In this document: positions 61,999 through 64,000 of the stretch, piece after piece
How positions within the stretch are numbered: position 1 is the first letter of the stretch
How the letters are laid out: the number at the start of each line of letters is the position of its first letter
Origin: Hemicordylus capensis
Taxonomy: Eukaryota; Chordata; Lepidosauria; Squamata; Cordylidae
Direction: 5' to 3'
Assembly: GCF_027244095.1 (NCBI RefSeq)
Contig: NC_069662.1
Span: 11,124,501-11,188,500 of the forward strand
DNA length: 64,000 nt
Notes under the pieces: model-generated
What the model saw: only the letters and a program-made list of their open reading frames with translations
Told to the model about the DNA's origin: nothing
Database searches by the model: none
Program-made: the position numbers and the translations under genes

Positions 61999-63945
61999 CA
62001 TGATCACTTCTCCTGACTCCAACTTTTGCTTTTTATTTGCACACGATCGCTGAATGATCACATGTGATCAAGAAACAGGCACATGCACACTCCCGAATTA
62101 GGGCAGAAAGCCCCGCGCACACGATCTATCATTGTGAGAACAGCCGTCTCTTTTGTCAGATAAGCCTGGGAAGCAAACAGCAGCAACACTACACAAACCA
62201 CATTAATCAAGATTGCAAATGAAAGCTTCCTTAGGTGGTTGTAAAAAGCACGTGCTGAGCCAAAAAAAACCACCTATTGTACCCTGCCCGGCCACCTGAG
62301 CCTGTGCTGCTATCAACACAACCAAAGCACGCACGTTAAGGGTTCGTGATACCACACTAGCTGTTCCTCTGTACGTGACCAAATGAGTGTGTGCCCTGAA
62401 GAGAGATTAAAACCTTTGCCCCAGCACATGTTGTTCAACATCTCTGCAAGATAAGCACTCCAGATGGAGGAATCCCACTTTCTAAATCCAATCTTGCCAA
62501 GAGTCCTTCTTCCAGATCAGGGGCTTAGGGAACTCCTGAAAAGAAAAGTTCTGGTGCAGAATATAGATTATTAGAGCTGGAAGGGACCTAGTTCAACCTC
62601 CTCCCAGTGCGGGAAACTGCTACAGCATCTCTGACAGTGGACGGTCCAGCCTCCATTCAAAAACCTCCAGTGAATGAGAGCCTACCACTGCACAAGGCAG
62701 ACCTTTCCACTGTCAAACAGCTCTACAGTTAGGGAACCCTTCCCAATATCTAGCCTAAATCTGCTTTTCAGGTAGACAGCTTCTTACCTCATAGCCACCA
62801 TGCCGCCTACTAATAATTGATAGACTGGTCCTGAATGAGCTTGTCTAACCCCCTTTAAAAACCATCAAGGAGAATGGCCATCACCACATCATGGGGCCAT
62901 GAGTTCCACAGATAAAGTATTGTTGTACGAAGAAGTATTCCCTTTAGTTTGCCCTCATTCTTCTGCCAGATCATTTCACTGGGTGACCCCTGACTTCTAA
63001 TGCTATCACAGAGAAAGAAAAACTTCCCTCTATCCACTTCCTTCATGCCATGTGTAATTTTATAAAGTTCTATCATGTCCTCTTTTTAGTCATCCTTTCC
63101 CCTAAACTAAGTTATTTTACTAGTTTTTCTCTGTCACCTTAGATATATTTTTCTCTGAACTAAGAGTCCCCAAATGGTTTAGCCCATGGGTTCCGAACCT
63201 GTGGTACTCCAGATGGTGCCAAACTACAACTCCCATCATCCCCATCCGCAATAAATTGTAGCTGGGGATGACGAGAGTTGTAGTTCAGCAACATCTTGAG
63301 TACCACAGTTTGGGAACCCCTGCTTTAGCCTTTTGTTTTGGGAAGATGCTTCCATCCCTTGATCATTTTGGCTGCACTGTTTTGCACCATTGTTATCCCA
63401 GTCCATTAAAACCAAATTTATGTTATCCCGATTGGTCGCTGAAGAAACCGTTTAACCTAAGATATGACTGGAAACACCAGGCTCCACTTGGCTTCTGCCT
63501 TCATATACAAGAGTTGTAGATGCCATGAGGACTAGTTACCTGAGAGCTGTTTGGTTGGGATAGAGGTAGGAGATGTAGCAGTCGGAGAGCCATGAGTGGG
63601 TGTGAAGGAACAGCACGTTGTAGACCACCAGGCAAAGGGTCAGCATCGTGAGTTTGAGCTCAAAGTTCATGTGAAGGAAGAGAGAGCATGAGAGGAATCC
63701 CAGGACACAGCAGTAGATGTAATACTGGAGGGACGAGAGACCAGGGCCAAAGGAAGAAGGGGACAGGGTGTTAATGAAAGTCACAGGTTGAACGGCCCTA
63801 AGGAACTCTCAAAATGGAATTTCCCCATGGGGCAATGACTTACCGGCACACTGAAGAGGGAGTCAAAACGTGATGAAACGTCTCGTGTGATGTTCATGCC
63901 TGTTTGGGTGGAATTCAGGGGCTGTCCGGTCTCTGGTGTGAAGAA
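40822..63945 (-). CDS. ADCY4: Adenylate cyclase type 4, 3' part in nine exons
   Basis: A membrane adenylate cyclase that converts ATP to cAMP under G-protein control. The window holds the last nine exons (392 residues plus stop). Their splice phases agree throughout and every intron is GT-AG. They encode a hydrophilic stretch, three membrane helices and the complete C2 catalytic domain; the first membrane domain, C1 and the rest of the second membrane domain lie to the right of the window. Catalytic C2 residues known from the family are visible: lysine in [11 protein letters not shown], aspartate in YDIWGNT, asparagine and arginine in NTVNVASRM, lysine in VKGKGQL. The isoform call rests on sequence of the ADCY2/4/7 group and on the convergent position beside LTB4R, as in mammals. 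Introns are rich in SINEs and hAT elements. Confidence 0.95.
41376..41456. repeat. (GA)n microsatellite
   Basis: Long GA run that turns into GGGAGA at its right end, in the last ADCY4 intron. Confidence 0.95.
41457..41616. mobile_element. hAT-like MITE, relative of 1445-1613
   Basis: GCATAGCTATAATTGAAC at the left and CCCTTAGCTACACCCC at the right are inverted relatives. It is framed by the GA and GAAA microsatellites, so flanking duplications cannot be read. Confidence 0.4.
41617..41687. repeat. (GAAA)n microsatellite
   Basis: About 70 bases of GAAA units, next to a reverse-strand retroposon tail. Confidence 0.95.
41688..41815 (-). mobile_element. Retroposon 3' tail (GTGAGCCC family)
   Basis: CTGTCCCCAAAGGGCTCAC, AAGAAACATAAGACAGACAC and GGCCAGTTGCTCCCCC in reverse orientation. 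Confidence 0.6.
41938..42092 (+). mobile_element. MIR-type CORE-SINE, diverged
   Basis: TAGTGGTTAGAGTGTTGGAC head and GACTGGGTGGCCTTGGGCCA. The core is largely lost and the tail is ATAAAAATGCAG. Confidence 0.55.
42230..42610 (+). mobile_element. CR1-type LINE 3'UTR
   Basis: Sense-orientation relative of 17285-17720, with GGATGTGATGACAGCC, ATCAATGGCTACTAGTCTGA, GAGAGGGC and CTGATCCAGCAGGGCTGTTC, ending at TTCTCCTGTTCTTAAA. Confidence 0.55.
42797..42913. mobile_element. Palindromic MITE, diverged
   Basis: GCTCTAGATCAGGGCTGCAC at the left mirrors GTGCAGCCCAGCACTAGAG at the right, with the usual TTGGACTACAGCTCCCACAA arm. A hAT element has entered at its right edge. Confidence 0.55.
42914..43084. 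mobile_element. hAT MITE (CAGGGGCGTAACTAT end)
   Basis: 171 bp, ends CAGGGGCGTAAC and GCTATGCCCCTG. Near-exact 8-bp duplication CACTAGAG (42906-42913) and AACTAGAG (43085-43092). Shorter form of 36163-36472. Confidence 0.8.
43360..44400. other. Unclassified GC-rich segment split by a hAT element
   Basis: CT-rich, GC-rich sequence at 43380-43660 and 44181-44400 looks like one piece separated by the hAT element at 43668-44172. No conserved protein is recognisable. It may be a copy of some repeat, but I cannot place it. Confidence 0.35.
43668..44172. mobile_element. hAT non-autonomous element (505 bp)
   Basis: Ends CAGGGACGTATCTAGGG and CCTAGATACGCCTCTG. Exact 8-bp duplication TCCTGCTC at 43660-43667 and 44173-44180. 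No transposase coding is seen. Confidence 0.85.
44600..44752 (+). mobile_element. LINE 3' tail
   Basis: GTAAACCACCTCGAGACTTTG, GGTGGTATAGAAATGTGTTA and a (AAAC)n end match the L2-clade tails at 23385 and 6231. Confidence 0.55.
44932..45056 (-). CDS. ADCY4: ADCY4 C2 exon with [11 protein letters not shown]
   Basis: 125 bases, from the last two bases of a split glycine codon through [12 protein letters not shown] and [15 protein letters not shown] to GKIQ. It holds the adenine-binding aspartate and the catalytic asparagine and arginine. The donor is CAG/GTTGGG. Confidence 0.96.
45130..45525 (+). mobile_element. hAT-type fold-back fragment plus half a palindromic MITE
   Basis: GCGATGTGCACGGAACC at the left resembles the TAGGGATGTGCAC family; ATTAAGGGCGGTGGGGG and CTGCTTTCCCCCCAC match the element at 29967. 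From about 45440 the right arm of an AGTGTTCCCT-type MITE (GGGAGTTGCAATCA, GGAATCCCTG) follows. Confidence 0.5.
46122..46237. mobile_element. Palindromic hAT MITE (116 bp)
   Basis: Ends CAGGGATCCCC and GGGAATCCCTG. Flanks GCATACAG and GCAAAGAG form a decayed 8-bp duplication. It lies 59 bases from the donor side of the ADCY4 exon at 46296. Confidence 0.7.
46296..46410 (-). CDS. ADCY4: ADCY4 C2 exon
   Basis: 115 bases: [19 protein letters not shown] to KLRV plus the first base of a split glycine. The acceptor is CCTGCAG and the donor is G/GTGAGT. Confidence 0.95.
46470..46682 (+). mobile_element. Retroposon 3' tail (GTGAGCCC family)
   Basis: CTCTTTACTGAGCAGGGG, CAACTGGCCCTATCC, GTGAGCCCTTTGGAGACATC and GTCTATAAATATTTG. 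Confidence 0.6.
46701..46833. mobile_element. Palindromic hAT MITE (133 bp)
   Basis: Ends CAGGGTTTCTTAACC and GGTTAAGAAACCCTG. Exact 8-bp duplication GTATAAAC at 46693-46700 and 46834-46841. Confidence 0.9.
47219..47366 (+). mobile_element. tRNA SINE (body type)
   Basis: GGGACTGTAGCTTAGAGGCA carries an A box. Then comes a shortened B-box region, CCACTGTAGACAATACTGAC and TCTAACTCGGTATAC. The TGTAGAC site is empty. Confidence 0.65.
47367..48594. other. ADCY4 intron sequence, no recognised element
   Basis: A 146-codon plus-strand frame at 47924-48364 has no recognisable domain and lies antisense in an intron, so it is not called a gene. Confidence 0.4.
48595..48690. mobile_element. Palindromic MITE, one arm
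   Basis: ATCAGGGGCTCAGAAGC, TTGGACTACAACTCTCAGAA and ATGGCCTTTGG represent the left arm; the right arm is lacking. Confidence 0.5.
48695..48885 (-). mobile_element. CR1-type LINE 3'UTR
   Basis: AGAACATAAAAACAGCTCTG, GATCAGGCCCAAGGCCC and CATCCTGTTTCACACAGTGG as at 17285. Confidence 0.55.
49026..49362 (+). mobile_element. tRNA SINE with hAT MITE inside
   Basis: TCTGCAGCTCAGTGGCAGAA A-box region, TCAGGTTCAATCC B box and the 3' body, interrupted at ATGTAGAC by the MITE 49162-49296. After it come AGTACTGAGCC and GGTATAAAGTAGCTTC. Confidence 0.75.
49162..49296. mobile_element. Palindromic hAT MITE (135 bp)
   Basis: Exact 8-bp duplication ATGTAGAC at 49154-49161 and 49297-49304. Ends CAGGGTTTCTTAACC and GGTTAAGAAACCCTG. 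It is inserted at the same SINE position as the MITE at 12226. Confidence 0.92.
49649..49782. mobile_element. Palindromic MITE (AGTGTTCCCTCTAA type)
   Basis: Near-perfect fold-back: AGTGTTCCCTCTAACAGGG and CCCTGTTAGAGGGAACACT at the ends, with AGTCAACAACATCTGGG arms. No clear target duplication. Uninterrupted relative of 36145-36596. Confidence 0.85.
50277..50460 (-). mobile_element. MIR-type CORE-SINE
   Basis: CTTCCTCCAAGAAGCCCAG, CCACAACAACCCTGTAAGG core and GGGGATTTGAACTCAGG, in reverse orientation. Confidence 0.7.
50547..50680. mobile_element. Palindromic hAT MITE (134 bp)
   Basis: Ends TGGGGTTTCTTAACC and GGTTAAGAAACCTG. Flanks GTCAACAC (50539-50546) and GACTACAC (50681-50688) each differ by one base from the SINE sequence GTCTACAC. 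Confidence 0.8.
50775..51008 (+). mobile_element. Retroposon 3' tail (GTGAGCCC family)
   Basis: TTTATTTAGCAGGGGGAGAG, GGCCCTATCCACCCCC, TGTGAGCCCTTTTGATGG and GATATATAAATATTTG, nested in a tRNA SINE. Confidence 0.6.
51152..51463 (-). mobile_element. 5S/tRNA composite SINE
   Basis: Well-preserved reverse copy from CATAGGAAGCTGCCATATAC through GGGACAAGTCATGCTTGC to GACCAGCTCTCCTC. The GTCTACAC-equivalent site (GTCTACACAGACTGG) is unoccupied. Confidence 0.8.
51465..51577 (-). mobile_element. tRNA SINE head fragment
   Basis: GGGATGAAACTGGGACCTTC and GAGCAACAGCTCCATCCCC: the tRNA-like part of the body-type SINE in reverse, next to a composite copy. Confidence 0.55.
52022..52129 (-). CDS. ADCY4: ADCY4 C2 exon
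   Basis: 108 bases, phase 0 at both ends: [17 protein letters not shown] to GQDNQQ. It contains the lysine-bearing [12 protein letters not shown] motif of the ATP site. Confidence 0.96.
52831..53130 (-). mobile_element. 5S/tRNA composite SINE
   Basis: AACATAGGAAGCTGCTATAC to ACCACAAGACCAGCTCTC, complete, in an ADCY4 intron. Confidence 0.8.
53353..53499 (-). CDS. ADCY4: ADCY4 C2 exon
   Basis: 147 bases, 49 codons from [20 protein letters not shown] to NEIIADFDE. It encodes the start of the C2 domain core. Confidence 0.96.
53570..53690 (+). mobile_element. MIR-type CORE-SINE, 5' part
   Basis: AAGGTGGTGTTGTGGTTAGA and GGTTCAAAGACATGAAGC, then the copy ends around CAGCCTAACCCA. Confidence 0.55.
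54640..55015 (-). mobile_element. LINE ORF C-terminal fragment (R4/Dong-like suspect)
   Basis: On the minus strand the text reads [20 protein letters not shown] and [14 protein letters not shown], a C-terminal motif pair I associate with non-LTR elements of the R4-like kind; the clade is uncertain. (AAT)/(ATT)n runs flank it at 54545-54595 and 55025-55112. Confidence 0.5.
55025..55112. repeat. (ATT)n microsatellite
   Basis: Long ATT-rich run with a few ACT variants. Confidence 0.9.
55168..55565 (+). repeat. Interspersed repeat A, copy 3
   Basis: AAGTTCTGGTAA and TCTGCTTACTTCCCTTTCAC at the start, GATCTCATAATCTTACTTTCC at the end. Two units with GGGGTGGATGACATCATCAC about 131 bp apart. It ends 115 bases from the donor of the ADCY4 exon 55681-55839. 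Confidence 0.65.
55681..55839 (-). CDS. ADCY4: ADCY4 exon, membrane-proximal C2 start
   Basis: 159 bases, 53 codons from [18 protein letters not shown] to IGQNRRNE. It links the last membrane helix to C2 through a basic helix and the ENVLP motif. Confidence 0.96.
55892..56232. mobile_element. hAT non-autonomous element (TAGGGATGTGCAC family)
   Basis: Ends TAGAGATGTGCACGAAC and TTTGCACATCCTTA with AATTCGAATC-rich inner arms. Flanks ATAGAGAC and TTAGAGGC are a decayed 8-bp duplication. It starts 53 bases beyond the acceptor of the ADCY4 exon at 55839. Confidence 0.7.
56277..56401. mobile_element. Palindromic hAT MITE (125 bp)
   Basis: Exact 8-bp duplication GTCTAAAT at 56269-56276 and 56402-56409. 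The arms are CAAACTGCAGCC and GGCTGCAGTTTG. Confidence 0.85.
57152..57289. mobile_element. Palindromic hAT MITE (138 bp)
   Basis: Exact 8-bp duplication ATGTAAAG at 57144-57151 and 57290-57297. Ends CAGGGATTCCC and GGGAACCCCTG. Confidence 0.92.
57890..58115 (-). mobile_element. 5S/tRNA composite SINE, 3' end missing
   Basis: GGCTTCTCCAAGGTTGCAG to ACCACAAGACCAGCTCTCC. The part beyond GGCAGCTTCC is absent. Confidence 0.7.
58272..58490 (-). mobile_element. MIR-type CORE-SINE, diverged
   Basis: CTCCTCACAACCATACCGTG core and GAGTTGAACCAGGGTC B-box complement in reverse orientation. Confidence 0.6.
58611..58695 (-). CDS. ADCY4: ADCY4 exon, last membrane helix
   Basis: 85 bases: one base of a split arginine, [11 protein letters not shown], then the hydrophobic helix [15 protein letters not shown] and RQ. 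The acceptor CCCCACAG is only 40 bases from a hAT target duplication (58736-58743). Confidence 0.92.
58744..59517. mobile_element. hAT non-autonomous element (TAGGGATGTGCA ends, 774 bp)
   Basis: Ends TAGGGATGTGCAAATTGATT and GATTTGTGCACATCCCTA. Exact 8-bp duplication CCTGTAAT at 58736-58743 and 59518-59525. It lies in an ADCY4 intron; the near end is about 48 bases upstream (in transcript sense) of the acceptor at 58695. Confidence 0.9.
59998..60130 (-). mobile_element. LINE 3' fragment
   Basis: AGCTTTATTTTGATCATAAAT and the following text resemble the reverse-strand LINE end at 11041. A (CTA)n run (59957-59983) precedes it. Confidence 0.35.
60150..60412 (-). mobile_element. Retroposon 3' tail (GTGAGCCC family)
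   Basis: AATATTTATATACTGCTC, CCAAAGGGCTCACAGTC, AAGAAACATAAGGCAGATAC and CCACTGGAGGGATGC in reverse orientation, a rather complete copy. Confidence 0.6.
60845..61100 (+). mobile_element. tRNA SINE with BovB-like tail (Sauria-SINE type)
   Basis: GCCAGCTAATGGCGCAGCAG A-box region, GATTCGAATCC B box, AGGCATCATCTCATACTGC, AAACCACAGGGCTCTGTGAG, and the GAGTCGACACTGACTC tail with CTTTACCTTTT end. Forward counterpart of 11166-11405. Confidence 0.75.
61101..61700. other. No recognised feature (ADCY4 intron)
   Basis: Short plus-strand frames (61244-61636) show no family motif. Confidence 0.35.
61701..61925 (+). mobile_element. MIR-type CORE-SINE
   Basis: AGCGTGGTGTTGTGGTTAGA, CCCGAGTTCAAATCCCC, CTCACAGGG-like core (CTACTTCACAGGGTTGTTG) and GGAGGAAGAGCGGGATATAA, followed by (ATC)n and, at 61950-61996, (AAT)n. 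Confidence 0.8.
62560..63175 (-). mobile_element. CR1-type LINE 3'UTR sequence
   Basis: AGAGCTGGAAGGGACCTAG with CAACCTCCTCCCAG is the antisense start of CR1 3' ends. From 62790 a second, similar segment follows (AACCCCCTTTAAAAACCATC, GGCCATGAGTTCCACAG, TCTATCATGTCCTC). Both are 3'UTR pieces in reverse orientation. Confidence 0.6.
63185..63322. mobile_element. Palindromic hAT MITE (138 bp)
   Basis: Flanks GTTTAGCC (63177-63184) and CTTTAGCC (63323-63330) are a near-exact 8-bp duplication. The right end is GGGAACCCCTG; arms TACTCCAGATG and CATCTTGAGTA. Confidence 0.8.
63540..63724 (-). CDS. ADCY4: ADCY4 exon, two membrane helices
   Basis: 185 bases: helix [19 protein letters not shown], helix [16 protein letters not shown], then a loop with the N-glycosylation site NQT. 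It ends with two bases of an arginine codon. Confidence 0.94.
63844..63945 (-). CDS. ADCY4: ADCY4 exon, hydrophilic segment between membrane helices
   Basis: 102 bases, 34 codons from [16 protein letters not shown] to SLFSVP, with two N-glycosylation sites (NST, NIT). The acceptor is TTCCTTAG. This is the most upstream exon in the window; its outward-facing placement is inferred. Confidence 0.88.
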
Positions 63946-64000
63946 CTAAGGAACAGTGATAGGAAAAGACATTTTAGAGGGATGAAGCAGAGCACAGATA

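Overview
The window is vertebrate nuclear DNA, most likely from a squamate reptile (lizard or snake). The genes have introns. The repeats include CR1 and L2-clade LINEs, MIR-type CORE-SINEs, tRNA SINEs with a BovB-like tail, and many short hAT elements. The squamate call is inferred from this repeat mix; no species is claimed.

Two host genes are certain. LTB4R (leukotriene B4 receptor 1) has an intact single-exon coding region on the plus strand at 31168-32274, preceded by a 5'UTR splice acceptor. ADCY4 (adenylate cyclase type 4) lies on the minus strand with nine 3' exons between 63945 and 40822. They encode the end of the second membrane domain and the whole C2 catalytic domain; the 5' part of the gene lies beyond the right edge. 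The two genes point tail to tail, the arrangement known for mammalian LTB4R and ADCY4. The intergenic space here is about 8.5 kb and filled with repeats. A second LTB4R copy at 5256-7431 is a decayed pseudogene. It keeps the intron sequence ahead of its acceptor, so it arose by DNA duplication, and an L2-clade LINE later landed in its C-terminal part. I found no LTB4R2, CIDEB or NOP9 coding sequence.

Layout: 1-5 kb repeats; 5.1-7.6 kb LTB4R pseudogene; 7.6-31 kb gene-free (nested SINE/hAT cluster at 10.9-12.4 kb, Tc1-type element at 14.5-15.3 kb, partial CR1 at 19.4-21.2 kb, inverted repeat at 22.7-24.7 kb); 31-32.3 kb LTB4R; 32.3-40.8 kb repeats including a CpG-rich hairpin and minisatellite; 40.8-64 kb ADCY4 with repeat-rich introns.

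The most interesting non-coding signals are: (1) an abundant composite SINE whose head resembles the internal control region of 5S rRNA and whose body is a tRNA SINE; (2) short palindromic hAT elements with 8-bp target duplications that entered the same two 8-bp sites of that SINE family repeatedly, three times at GTGTAGAC and twice at CCTTAGGG; and (3) an interspersed repeat built of internal tandem units of about 130-150 bp. LTB4R and ADCY4 both act in G-protein/cAMP signalling, but nothing here shows they are co-regulated.
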